This document shows positions 8,547-16,562 of a DNA stretch of 44,712 bases, in pieces. The notes beneath the pieces are model-generated. The model saw nothing but the letters and a program-made list of their open reading frames with translations. It did not search any database and had not been told where the DNA came from. Numbering within the stretch: position 1 is the first letter of the stretch; each line of letters starts with the position of its first letter. Source of the DNA: Bacteroidales bacterium (GTDB taxonomy: Bacteria; Bacteroidota; Bacteroidia; Bacteroidales; UBA932); assembly GCA_017453565.1 (NCBI GenBank), contig JAFTEQ010000017.1, positions 1 to 44,712 of the forward strand, read 5' to 3'. The position numbers and the translations under genes were made by a program.

Positions 8547-9554
8547 TCAGAAACCGAATTCGAAACGCCAGGTGGCGCCCAGGCTCACGCAGGTGAGGGC
8601 CCAGTCCTTGACGTAGGAAACGGCGGCATGCAGGCGCAGGGCCTGGCTGTCGGGAAGGGGATAGTAGTTGAGGACGGCCCCGCCGAAGAAGTTATCCTGG
8701 AAGAGGGCGCTCAGGCTGCGCTTTTCATAGCCGGCCTTCAGGAAGAGGTCGAAGCGCTCGGAGAGGGTCCAGCGGGCCGAGGGCATGACGGTAACGCCGT
8801 CGAGCACGCTGTCGGTCTTGTCGATCCAGAAAAGGTCGAGTCCCACGCTCACGGGGCCCAATTCGGTACGCTGTCCCAGGGCGACGATGGGGGCGAACTG
8901 CCCGTCTCCCAGGCCCAGGCCTGTCACGCTCCAGATGGTCTCGATGCCGGCGAGCGAGCCGTTCCAGCCCATGGAATAGTTGAGCACCGGTTCGTCGAAC
9001 ACTTTCTCCACCCAGGGAGAGAGCGTCGCCTGCAGGCTCAGCTGCTGGTCTTCCGCAAAGGCCCAACCGGCCTTGGCGCCCCACTGGTAGCAGTCGAATC
9101 CGTTCCAGAGGGAGGAGGAAAGGTTGGGATGCACGTCCACGTCGTAGTCGTCGAACTCGATACCGCCCGTCATGACCATGTCCTTGCCCAGGGTGAACGA
9201 GAAGGCGCCCGTGTCGAAGGTAAGGTTGGCCCAGTCGAGCCAGTTGTTGTAGCGTTTGAGCGTGTTGTCGTAGAGGGCCTTGGTGTCATCGAACAGGGGG
9301 TCGGTGGCATAGAAACCCAGCCAGTGGTTGGCTACGCTGAACGAGAGTTTGTCGCTGATGCTTCCTTCGAAGAGGGAGTAAAGTGAAGAATTACCGAGTG
9401 TGAAATCGCCCTTTCCGTCGGAGAACTCGGGAGAAAGGTCAAGTCTCGGAATGATGGACAACCCGACACCGGTCTGGGTGTCGTCAGCCTCTTGTGCGTG
9501 CACAAGAAAGCAGGGCAGCGATAACGCTGTCAAAACAACCAATAGTTTCTTCAT
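8547..9554 (-). CDS. Outer-membrane beta-barrel, porin-like, heading the pot operon
   Basis: A 335-residue protein with a cleavable signal peptide (MKKLLVVL...FLVHAQ). It shows alternating hydrophobic/polar strands with Trp/Tyr girdles and ends in Phe (WRFEFGF), the typical last strand of an outer-membrane barrel. The segment [19 protein letters not shown] near residue 120 recalls the phosphate-selective porin O/P group, but I do not recognise a close family. It starts 35 bases after a -7 box and lies 2 bases upstream of potA in the same direction. An outer-membrane pore for the polyamine importer is an inference from position only. A longer reading frame begins at 9653, but MKKLLVV at 9554 fits the signal peptide and the promoter. 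Confidence 0.75.
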   Translation of the reverse strand: MKKLLVVLTALSLPCFLVHAQEADDTQTGVGLSIIPRLDLSPEFSDGKGDFTLGNSSLYSLFEGSISDKLSFSVANHWLGFYATDPLFDDTKALYDNTLKRYNNWLDWANLTFDTGAFSFTLGKDMVMTGGIEFDDYDVDVHPNLSSSLWNGFDCYQWGAKAGWAFAEDQQLSLQATLSPWVEKVFDEPVLNYSMGWNGSLAGIETIWSVTGLGLGDGQFAPIVALGQRTELGPVSVGLDLFWIDKTDSVLDGVTVMPSARWTLSERFDLFLKAGYEKRSLSALFQDNFFGGAVLNYYPLPDSQALRLHAAVSYVKDWALTCVSLGATWRFEFGF

Positions 9555-9589
9555 TGTAGCGCATAAAAAACGTTGTGCAATTCGCAGTG

Positions 9590-9597
9590 CAAAAATA
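9590..9597 (-). promoter_or_regulatory. -7 promoter box for the porin-pot operon
   Basis: TATTTTTG on the minus strand, matching TAnnTTTG, 35 bases before the ATG at 9554. It is the only strong box before this five-gene operon. Confidence 0.55.
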
Positions 9598-9628
9598 GAA
9601 AAAAAATGGTAGTTTCTGCCGGATTCGT

Positions 9629-9636
9629 TATATTTG
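9629..9636 (+). promoter_or_regulatory. -7 promoter box for the nucleoside kinase
   Basis: TATATTTG on the plus strand, 19 bases before the ATG at 9656. No clear -33 element is visible. Confidence 0.6.
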
Positions 9637-9655
9637 CTTTTAAATTTTCTCAACG

Positions 9656-11326
9656 ATGGTCACCGTCTATTGCAAGAATACCCAGACCCGTAAGGATTTC
9701 CCGGAAGGGACATCGCTGCTGGAGATGCTTCCCGCGTTCCCCTTCAAGCACAGCAACCCCATCGTTTCGGCGCGGGTGAACAACGTGTCCCAGGGCCTAA
9801 AATTCAGGGTTTACAACAGCCGTGACATTGAATTCCTGGACGTTACGGAATCGAGCGGCATGCGCGTCTACTGCCGTTCGCTCTGCTTCCTGCTGGCCAA
9901 GGCGGCCAAGGATGCCTTCCCTGGCTGCCGCATCTACATGGAGCACCCCATTTCGGGCGGTTACTATTGCGAACTGCGCAAGGCCGAGGGCGCGCTGCTC
10001 AGGAAAGGGGAGGTGGAGCAGCTCAAACGCCGGATGAAAGAGATCGTGAAGCAGGACATGCAGTTCCACCGGAAGGAAGTGCCCACCGAAGAGGCCATCC
10101 GCATTTTCCGCGAACTGGGTTACGACGACAAGGTCTCCCTGCTGGAGACGAGCGGCCAGGTGTATATGGATTACTACACCCTGGGCGATACGGCCGACTA
10201 TTACTACGGACGGCTCGTCCCGTCGGCGGGCTACCTGAAGGTCTGGGGTTTGCAGCGTTTCCACCGGGGCCTGCTGCTGCGTGTGCCCGACCGGCACAAT
10301 CCGCGCCGGCTCGCTCCTTATGTGAAGCAGCCCAAGACCTTCCGGATGTTCAAGGAGAACCTCAAGTGGAACAACATCATGGGCCTGGGAACGGTGGGCG
10401 AACTCAACCGCGCCTGCAGCCAGGGGCTGGGCAGCGAACTCATCCAGGTGGCGGAAGCCCTGCAGGAAAAGAAGATCGTGCAGATTGCCGAGGAGATCGA
10501 GCGCCGCTACCGGGGCGAGGAAAAACTGCGCGTGGTGCTCATCACAGGCCCCAGCAGCAGCGGCAAGACGACGGTCTGCAAGCGTCTTTCCACCCAACTG
10601 AAAGCCTGCGGCCTGCGGCCCATCGCCTTCTCGACCGACGACTATTTCGTGAACCGGGTGGACACCCCGCTCCTGCCCGACGGCAGCTACGACTTCGATA
10701 ATTTCGACACTGTCGACCACGATGCGCTCCAGCGTGACGTGCTTGCTCTGCTCCGTGGCGAGGAGGTTGATATCCCGTCTTACAACTTCGTGACGGGCCT
10801 GCGGGAGTACAACGGCCGCCGCTGTCGTCTGAAGGCAGGCAGCGTCCTGCTTATCGAAGGCATCCACGCCCTCAATCCCAAACTGACCGCCTCGGTGGCT
10901 GAGAATGCCAAGTTCCGCATCTTCATTTCCACGCTCACCAGCATCGCCCTCGATCACCACAACTGGATTCCGCCCAGCGACAACCGGCTCCTGCGCCGCA
11001 TTATCCGCGACTACAACAAAGGCGCCTTCACCGCCCAGGAGACCATCCGCCAGTGGCCCAAGGTGTGCGATGCGGAAGAGACCTGGATCAATCCCTATCA
11101 GGAGAACGCCGACATGATGTTCAATTCGGCCTATCTGGTGGAGTTCGCCGTACTGCGCAACCACGCCGAGCCCATCCTGTCGAGCATTCCCAAGAACTGT
11201 CCGGAATACAGCGAGGCGCACCGCCTGCTCAAGTTCATCCACTATTTCGTGCCGGTGCCCGACAAGGAAATCCCACCCACTTCGCTGCTGCGTGAGTTCG
11301 TGGGCGGGAGCAGTTTCAAGTATTAG
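9656..11326 (+). CDS. Nucleoside (uridine-type) kinase with N-terminal TGS and tRNA-synthetase-like domains
   Basis: A 556-residue protein of three parts. Residues 1-60 resemble a TGS domain (VYCKNTQTRKDFPEGTSLLEM). Residues about 65-240 resemble the second additional domain of threonyl-tRNA synthetase (FLLAKAAKDAFPG, MEHPISGGYYCEL). Residues about 290-500 form a P-loop kinase of the uridine kinase/phosphoribulokinase class, with Walker A GPSSSGKT at 298-305, STDDYFVNR near 325 and a lid-region RIIRDYNKGAF. It likely phosphorylates a nucleoside, probably uridine or cytidine. Annotated relatives are called simply 'nucleoside kinase', and the role of the synthetase-like half is unknown. It is a single-gene unit, convergent with queF with 9 bases between stops. 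Confidence 0.85.
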   Translation: MVTVYCKNTQTRKDFPEGTSLLEMLPAFPFKHSNPIVSARVNNVSQGLKFRVYNSRDIEFLDVTESSGMRVYCRSLCFLLAKAAKDAFPGCRIYMEHPISGGYYCELRKAEGALLRKGEVEQLKRRMKEIVKQDMQFHRKEVPTEEAIRIFRELGYDDKVSLLETSGQVYMDYYTLGDTADYYYGRLVPSAGYLKVWGLQRFHRGLLLRVPDRHNPRRLAPYVKQPKTFRMFKENLKWNNIMGLGTVGELNRACSQGLGSELIQVAEALQEKKIVQIAEEIERRYRGEEKLRVVLITGPSSSGKTTVCKRLSTQLKACGLRPIAFSTDDYFVNRVDTPLLPDGSYDFDNFDTVDHDALQRDVLALLRGEEVDIPSYNFVTGLREYNGRRCRLKAGSVLLIEGIHALNPKLTASVAENAKFRIFISTLTSIALDHHNWIPPSDNRLLRRIIRDYNKGAFTAQETIRQWPKVCDAEETWINPYQENADMMFNSAYLVEFAVLRNHAEPILSSIPKNCPEYSEAHRLLKFIHYFVPVPDKEIPPTSLLREFVGGSSFKY

Positions 11327-11335
11327 GCGCCGGGG

Positions 11336-11794
11336 TTACTCGTGCGTCTCGAAGCGCCGCTCCGCAAGGGCGGCGTATTTCGTGTCCGGACGGCCGTAGT
11401 TGGCGTAGGGATAGATGGAGATGCCCCCGCGCGGCGTGAACAGGCCCGTGACCTCAATGTACTTGGGATCCATGAGGGCGATGAGGTCTTTCATGATGAG
11501 GTTCACGCAGTCTTCATGGAAGCCGCCATGGTTGCGGAAACTGAAGAGGTAGAGTTTGAGGCTCTTGCTTTCCACCATCCGTTTGTCGGGAATGTAGCTG
11601 ATGCGGATTTCGGCGAAGTCGGGTTGGCCGGTAATGGGGCAGAGCGTAGTGAACTCCGGGCAGTTGAAACGTACCCAGTAGTCGTTTCCGGGGTGCTGGT
11701 TCTCGAAGGTCTCCAGCACGTCGGGTGTGTAGTCGAATTTGTAATCGGCCTCGCGGCCCAGGGCTTTGAGGCCCTCGTTTTTGCGGTTACTCAT
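11336..11794 (-). CDS. queF: NADPH-dependent preQ0 reductase QueF, short type
   Basis: A 152-residue type I (unimodular) QueF. It reduces 7-cyano-7-deazaguanine (preQ0) to preQ1 in queuosine synthesis. The catalytic Cys is residue 52 in [13 protein letters not shown], with Asp59 as proton donor. The NADPH-binding QueF motif [16 protein letters not shown] is at residues 75-90. It begins 3 bases after the yhhQ stop, so the two are co-transcribed. Other queuosine synthesis genes (queC, queD, queE, tgt, queA) are not in the window. Start ATG at 11794 gives the usual family length. Confidence 0.95.
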   Translation of the reverse strand: MSNRKNEGLKALGREADYKFDYTPDVLETFENQHPGNDYWVRFNCPEFTTLCPITGQPDFAEIRISYIPDKRMVESKSLKLYLFSFRNHGGFHEDCVNLIMKDLIALMDPKYIEVTGLFTPRGGISIYPYANYGRPDTKYAALAERRFETHE

Positions 11795-11797
11795 ATG

Positions 11798-12478
11798 CTA
11801 AATATCTGATAATCTGAATGGATTGTAGGAAATGCCTTCGTCATAGACGTCGAGTCCTTCCGCGGCTTTTACCTTTCGGACCACCAGGGCGGTGACGGGC
11901 AGGATCACGATTTCGTACAGCACTTTGAAACTCACCTGCGCCAGCATCATCACGGCCAGGGTCCGCACCGGCGTGCCCCAGAAGGCGATGGGCATGAAGA
12001 TGAGTGAATCGAGCCCTTCGCCGGCGAGCGAAGACAGGATGGCGCGAAGGCCGAAACGGTGTCCCCGGGCGCTCACTTTCATGCGGCTGAGGACCAGCGC
12101 GTTGAGCGTCGAACCCGCCAGGAAGGCCAGGAGCGAGGCAAGGACAATCCGGGGGGCCAGGGTGAATACATAATTAAAGTGGGCGCTTCCTTCCCAGAAG
12201 GATGCCGCCGGCAGCATGACCACCAGTTGGGCAAAGAGCACCACGAAGAGATTGCAGGCGAAAGCTGTCCAGATGACGAGCCGTGCCTTGCGATAGCCCC
12301 AGACCTCGGTGAGGCAGTCGTTCAGGATGTACGACAGGGGAAAGATGAGCACGGCGCCCGGGAGATTGATCTGCGGACACAGGGCGAAGACCTTGGTTGC
12401 AAACAGGTTGGATGCAATCAGGCAGACCGTGAAGGCCACGGCCATGAGCAGGAACAAAACGGAAAAATGATTTTTCAA
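11798..12478 (-). CDS. yhhQ: Queuosine precursor transporter, YhhQ family (TTG start)
   Basis: A 226-residue membrane protein with six or so helices, of the YhhQ/DUF165 family, which imports queuosine precursors (preQ0/preQ1). Family features are CLIASNLFATKV near residue 19, PLSYILNDCLTEVWGYRKAR near 48 and the buried acidic EGLDSLIFMPIAFWG near 153. The start codon is TTG (12478-12476). It gives MKNHFSV..., the expected N-terminal length, whereas the first ATG would remove 11 residues. The gene lies 42 bases after cpsB and directly before queF. No preQ1 riboswitch is evident upstream. Confidence 0.9.
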   Translation of the reverse strand: MKNHFSVLFLLMAVAFTVCLIASNLFATKVFALCPQINLPGAVLIFPLSYILNDCLTEVWGYRKARLVIWTAFACNLFVVLFAQLVVMLPAASFWEGSAHFNYVFTLAPRIVLASLLAFLAGSTLNALVLSRMKVSARGHRFGLRAILSSLAGEGLDSLIFMPIAFWGTPVRTLAVMMLAQVSFKVLYEIVILPVTALVVRKVKAAEGLDVYDEGISYNPFRLSDI

Positions 12479-12520
12479 AATACAGTTTTTTAAGTGGTTG
12501 CTGTTACACTGTGAAAAAGC

Positions 12521-13237
12521 TCAGGATTGCTTTTCAGGGGGACTTCCTGCCGCGAGCGGCAGTTGCCATTTTGGATCGATCTCAGCCCGGGCATAGCCGT
12601 CGAGCATGGTGCTTCGGTGGATATCGGAGCCGCAAAGTTCATACAAACCCCTGCCGGCCAGCCAGGCTGCTTTCTGCTGGGCGGGCGGGCCGTACATGCC
12701 GGCGAGTGAACCCAGATTCATCTGGAAAAGGATACCACGTTCTTTCAGGCGCAGGTAGAAGGCTTCATTCATGTAGACATAGCGTTCCGGATGTGCCAGG
12801 ATGGGCGTGTAGCCCGAGGTCATGATGGAGAAGAGCGTCTGTTCGAAACCCATGGGCGGTTCGAAATAGGACGTCTCCACCAGGAGGTAACCCTTGCCGT
12901 GGGAAAGCAGGTCTCCGGCTTCGAACACGTCGGAAAAATGGTGGTCGAGCATGTATTCGGCAGAGAGATGGAGGGGCAGGGTGCCGCCGTCGGCACGGTA
13001 ACGCTGCTCGAATGCGGAAAAGCGTTCCCGCAGGTCGGCCGCCTCGTTGGGCATGTCTTCCATGATATGGGGCGTTAGCCAGACCTCGCGCACGCCCATC
13101 TGTTCGTAACGATGCAGGATTTGCAACGACTCTTCCGGCGTCTGAACGCCGTCGTCCACGCCGGGAAGGATGTGGCTATGGGCATCGGCGAAACCGCTCA
13201 GGTCAAGCGGACGTTTGCGGCGTCGGAAGAGGAACAT
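12521..13237 (-). CDS. cpsB: CpsB/YwqE-type tyrosine-protein phosphatase (PHP fold)
   Basis: A 238-residue metal-dependent phosphatase of the PHP superfamily. Metal ligands appear in DAHSHILPGVDDG (residues about 18-30), LTPHIMEDMP, SAEYMLDHHF, LAHPERY and CGSDIHR. Enzymes of this family remove phosphate from the tyrosine cluster of the partner Wzc/CpsD kinase and so control capsule or exopolysaccharide assembly. The kinase gene ends 5 bases upstream, which fits this pairing. This is the third gene of the wza-wzc-cpsB operon. Confidence 0.92.
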   Translation of the reverse strand: MFLFRRRKRPLDLSGFADAHSHILPGVDDGVQTPEESLQILHRYEQMGVREVWLTPHIMEDMPNEAADLRERFSAFEQRYRADGGTLPLHLSAEYMLDHHFSDVFEAGDLLSHGKGYLLVETSYFEPPMGFEQTLFSIMTSGYTPILAHPERYVYMNEAFYLRLKERGILFQMNLGSLAGMYGPPAQQKAAWLAGRGLYELCGSDIHRSTMLDGYARAEIDPKWQLPLAAGSPPEKQS

Positions 13238-13242
13238 AGGCG

Positions 13243-15660
13243 TCAGGCTTTGGTCTTTTTCCCGTAATAATAATTATGGGCGTAGCCGTAGCGGTATCCG
13301 TAGTGGTATCCGTAACGGTAACCGTAATGACCGTCGTTCCCGTAGGTGCTGTTGAGCACCAGCGACATGTTCTTGTATTTGCCCTCCTTGTAGGTCTTTT
13401 CCAGTTCGGGGAGCATGGATTTCTCGAGCAGGCCGGCTCGTACCACGAACACGGTCCGGTCGGCAGCCTTCTCGATAATCTGCGCGTCGGCCAGGATGTC
13501 CACGGGCGGGCAGTCGATGAGAATGAAGTCGTAGTCCTTCCTCAGGGTTTCAATGGCCTTGGCAAAGCGCGGGTCAGCAATGAGTTCCGTGGGGTTCGGG
13601 GGTATGGCCCCCACGGGAAGGACCTCCAGGCCCGGGTACTCTTGCGGTGCGAAGATAAGGTCTTTAAGCGTGTCGTACTTGCCGCTGAGGTAGCCGCTCA
13701 GGCCCTTTGAGGGAGCCTTGCGTCGGCTCGAAATGGAAGCGTGGCGCAGGTCGCCGTCGACCAGCAGTACCTTCCGTTTTTTGATGGAGAGCGCAATGGC
13801 CAGGTTGAGCGAGATGAAGGATTTACCTGATCCGGGGTTGTAGGAAGTGATGGCAATGACGTTGTTGCCCTCCTTGCTGGTCACGAATTCCAGGTTGGTG
13901 CGGAACACACGGAACGCCTCGTTCACGATGTCGCGCGCGTCGGGTTTCACCACAATGGCATTTTCGTCCTCGTCAACGGAGAAACGGATGACACGCTGCC
14001 AGATTTGCCGTTTTTCGCCGGTGTAGGGGATTTGACCCAGGAAGGGGATGCTCAGGTCCTTGAGGTCGCGTTTGCTGCGTACGGTGGTGTTGAGCGCCTC
14101 CAACAGATAGATGAGGCCGAGCGGAAGGATGAGGCCGATCAGAAAGGCGATGGCCAGAATCTTCATCTTGGCGGGTGCGACCGGCGCGAAAATGCCGCCC
14201 GGGGGATCGATGATGCGCGTGTTGTAAGCCGTGAACGCCTGGCTGAGCTCATTCTCCTCGCGTTTCTTGAGCAGGAAGAGGTAGAGTTGCTCCTTTACGG
14301 TCTGCTGCCGTTCCACACTGAGCAGATACTTGGCCTGGGTGGGGTTGGCGGCAATCTTGGAACTGGTCTGCTGCTCGGTGCGTTCCAAGCTTTTGATCTG
14401 AACCTCCAGCGACATGATCTGGTTGTCGAGCGAGGTGAGCACGGCGGATCGCATGTCCTTGAGGGCGCTGTCGGCTTCGCGCACGAGCGGGTTCAGCGTA
14501 CTGGTGCTGGCAGCCAGGTTGTTGCGTTCAAGCAGCCGGGTGTTGTACTGGCGGATCTGGTCCTCCACGTTGAGCGAGCCGATTCCGGAGTTGGACGGAA
14601 TGAGCTGGTCGTCCTCCATGGTCTGCAGATAGCTGCGCAGGTAACGCGCCATGTAGAGGTAGTTGTTGAGTTCCAGCGCCTGGGCGTTCAGGGCGTCGCT
14701 GCGCTGCAGGTAGAGCTGCGAGGCGGCGCGAACGTCGGTGAGCAGGTTGGAACTCTTGTAGTTGGAGATGTCGCTGTCCACTTCGGACAGCTCTTTCTCA
14801 ATCACGGCAAGGCGTTCGTCGATGAAACGGGAGGTGCTCACGGCGAGCTGGTTGTTGTCGTGGATCCACTTCTCGTTGTAGACGGCCACCAGGGTATTCA
14901 GCACGTTCTCGGCCCGTTCGACCGACTGGTCGGTGATAGACAGCAGGATCACGTTCGATTCCTTGTCCATCTTGCCCACGCTGATCTTGGTGCTGTAGCG
15001 GAGCGTGGCGCCGTGCAAGGTGCTCTTGTACACGCGGATGGCCGGATAGTCGTCATCGTCGTCCAGACGGAAGCCCGCTGTGGGAATCACGATAATGCGT
15101 CCCAGAGGTGTTGAAAGTGTATCTCCGAAAGCACCGGACACTTCGGCCCTGCGGGATTCGCGTTCCAGGCCGAGAGCGTCGAAGTCGGACAGGAGAGCGC
15201 CGTCTTTCTTCAGTCGCAGCCGGAGCGAGGCGCTGTGCGCATAGTCAAGGTCGAGGAAACTGACCCGGGCGGGCAGGTTCTTCCCGTACAGGAGCCGGTC
15301 ATGGAAACGGGCCTCCCGATAATAGTCCTGGTCGAGTCCCAGACGCCGCACCACTTCGCTGATGTTGGACTTGGCGCCCATGGCGGCGATTTCGTCGTTG
15401 ACCGTGGTGGCGGTTTTAAACAGTCCGTAGTCGGCGAAGGAATCCCACTCGTTCGAGATGGAATTGCCTTCCATCTTGCTCTTGATGATGAGCTCGGCCG
15501 AACGGTAGTAGCTGGGATGGGTCTTCAGGATGTAGATGAGGGCGACCGACAGGCAGACGGCCACGGAGATGGCGAACCAATACCACTTCCTGAGGCAGAT
15601 GCGCAGGATGTCTTTGATCTGGATTTCAGATTCGTTGTTTTCCGCGTTGTAATTCTCCAT
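13243..15660 (-). CDS. wzc: Wzc-type polysaccharide co-polymerase and tyrosine autokinase
   Basis: An 805-residue inner-membrane protein. The Wzz-type part has a first helix at about residues 29-49 and a periplasmic domain with coiled-coil stretches (about 270-440). A second helix lies near residue 505. The cytoplasmic BY-kinase domain has Walker A (NPGSGKS, about 608-614), Walker A' LLVDGDLR and Walker B FILIDCPPVD (about 712). The C-terminus (about 773-805) is a tail with 12 tyrosines, the expected autophosphorylation cluster. It should set polymer length and drive export together with Wza; CpsB would dephosphorylate the tail. The tail is encoded by a short tandem DNA repeat. Kinase and membrane parts are fused, as in Proteobacteria, rather than split as in Firmicutes. 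Confidence 0.93.
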   Translation of the reverse strand: MENYNAENNESEIQIKDILRICLRKWYWFAISVAVCLSVALIYILKTHPSYYRSAELIIKSKMEGNSISNEWDSFADYGLFKTATTVNDEIAAMGAKSNISEVVRRLGLDQDYYREARFHDRLLYGKNLPARVSFLDLDYAHSASLRLRLKKDGALLSDFDALGLERESRRAEVSGAFGDTLSTPLGRIIVIPTAGFRLDDDDDYPAIRVYKSTLHGATLRYSTKISVGKMDKESNVILLSITDQSVERAENVLNTLVAVYNEKWIHDNNQLAVSTSRFIDERLAVIEKELSEVDSDISNYKSSNLLTDVRAASQLYLQRSDALNAQALELNNYLYMARYLRSYLQTMEDDQLIPSNSGIGSLNVEDQIRQYNTRLLERNNLAASTSTLNPLVREADSALKDMRSAVLTSLDNQIMSLEVQIKSLERTEQQTSSKIAANPTQAKYLLSVERQQTVKEQLYLFLLKKREENELSQAFTAYNTRIIDPPGGIFAPVAPAKMKILAIAFLIGLILPLGLIYLLEALNTTVRSKRDLKDLSIPFLGQIPYTGEKRQIWQRVIRFSVDEDENAIVVKPDARDIVNEAFRVFRTNLEFVTSKEGNNVIAITSYNPGSGKSFISLNLAIALSIKKRKVLLVDGDLRHASISSRRKAPSKGLSGYLSGKYDTLKDLIFAPQEYPGLEVLPVGAIPPNPTELIADPRFAKAIETLRKDYDFILIDCPPVDILADAQIIEKAADRTVFVVRAGLLEKSMLPELEKTYKEGKYKNMSLVLNSTYGNDGHYGYRYGYHYGYRYGYAHNYYYGKKTKA
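13288..13323 (-). repeat. Three tandem 12-base units encoding the Wzc tyrosine tail
   Basis: On the plus strand the units are GTAGCGGTATCC, GTAGTGGTATCC and GTAACGGTAACC. Each encodes a YGYR or YGYH block on the minus strand. The 12-base period keeps the frame if units are gained or lost. Confidence 0.8.
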
Positions 15661-15667
15661 GGGGAAT

Positions 15668-16474
15668 CTATCGGGTCAGGTTGAAAATCATGAGGGTGAC
15701 CGAGGTGGCCAGCGAAGCGAGCGAGATCCAGAAGGAGGTGCTGCGGATGTTGTTTCCGTTCACGGTAGACTGGCGCTGCCGCACGTCATTGGGCTCCACG
15801 TAGACAAGGTCGTTCTGCTGCAGGAAATAAACGGGCGAGGCGGCCATGGCCTTCACGTCGCCCAGGCTCACGCGGTAGCTGCGCTGCTGTCCGTTCTCGC
15901 TGCGGAGCACCAGGATGTTGTCGCGACGGCCGTAGATGGTGAGGTCTCCGGCCTGTGCGAGCGCTTCCAGCAGGGTGAGGCAGTCCTGAGACATGGAGTA
16001 ACGACCGGGCCGGGTCACTTCCCCGAGCACCGAGAAACAGAGGTTCATGTATTCTACGGTTACCACCGGGTCCTTCACCAGGCTCTGGCCCACCAGTTCG
16101 TCCTTGATGCGGGCGGCCACCTCTTCGCGGGTGAGGCCTGCGATGCTGAGTTTGCCCAGCAGGGGGAAGTCGATGGTCCCGTCGGCCTGGATGGTATAGC
16201 CGGAAACACCCTGGGAATAGGACGAAATAGCGTCCCCGACCTGTCCCAGATACCGGCTCACATAGGGCAGGTTGAACAGATTCGCGACCTTCCCGTCCTG
16301 GCAGTTGACGATAATGGAGATCTTGTCGTCCGGTTTCAGCCGGATGGGCTTTGGCGATACGCTGAGCAGGGAATCGGCCGACTCTGAGTCTTCAAAATAG
16401 GTAATATGCCGCGGGGTGCTGCAGGAAAAGAGGCAGACTGCAGCGAAGGCAAGGGAAAGGAAACGCAACTTCAT
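15668..16474 (-). CDS. wza: Wza-type polysaccharide export outer-membrane lipoprotein
   Basis: A 268-residue lipoprotein (lipobox LFSC, Cys18) of the polysaccharide biosynthesis/export family (BexD/CtrA/VexA). Near residue 46 RLKPDDKISIIVNCQDGKV starts the Poly_export domain. ADGTIDFPLLGKLSIAGLTREE (about 97-120) and the SLBB-type segment LGEVTRPGRYSM (about 150) follow. A predicted helix near the C-terminus (FWISLASLATSVTLMIFNL) would match the outer-membrane-spanning helix of Wza. It is the first gene of the export operon; wzc starts 7 bases after its stop. Confidence 0.92.
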   Translation of the reverse strand: MKLRFLSLAFAAVCLFSCSTPRHITYFEDSESADSLLSVSPKPIRLKPDDKISIIVNCQDGKVANLFNLPYVSRYLGQVGDAISSYSQGVSGYTIQADGTIDFPLLGKLSIAGLTREEVAARIKDELVGQSLVKDPVVTVEYMNLCFSVLGEVTRPGRYSMSQDCLTLLEALAQAGDLTIYGRRDNILVLRSENGQQRSYRVSLGDVKAMAASPVYFLQQNDLVYVEPNDVRQRQSTVNGNNIRSTSFWISLASLATSVTLMIFNLTR

Positions 16475-16497
16475 GGGCTGACTTGTAAGCTAACGTG

Positions 16498-16505
16498 CAA
16501 ATGTA
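16498..16505 (-). promoter_or_regulatory. -7 promoter box for the wza-wzc-cpsB operon
   Basis: TACATTTG on the minus strand, 23 bases before the wza ATG, back to back with the box at 16518-16525. Confidence 0.55.
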
Positions 16506-16517
16506 CGCAAAAAAAAC

Positions 16518-16525
16518 TATATTTG
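16518..16525 (+). promoter_or_regulatory. -7 promoter box for the secreted coiled-coil gene
   Basis: TATATTTG on the plus strand, 37 bases before the ATG at 16563 and 12 bases from the opposing box. Confidence 0.6.
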
Positions 16526-16562
16526 CAGAAAGAAAGTAAAACCAAAACCTATTTTTACGCAC

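Noticed and set aside
12479-12520. preQ1 riboswitch or terminator before yhhQ
   Set aside because: The 42-base gap holds only a weak 4-5 bp AGTG/CACT hairpin with a long loop and no preQ1 aptamer pattern.
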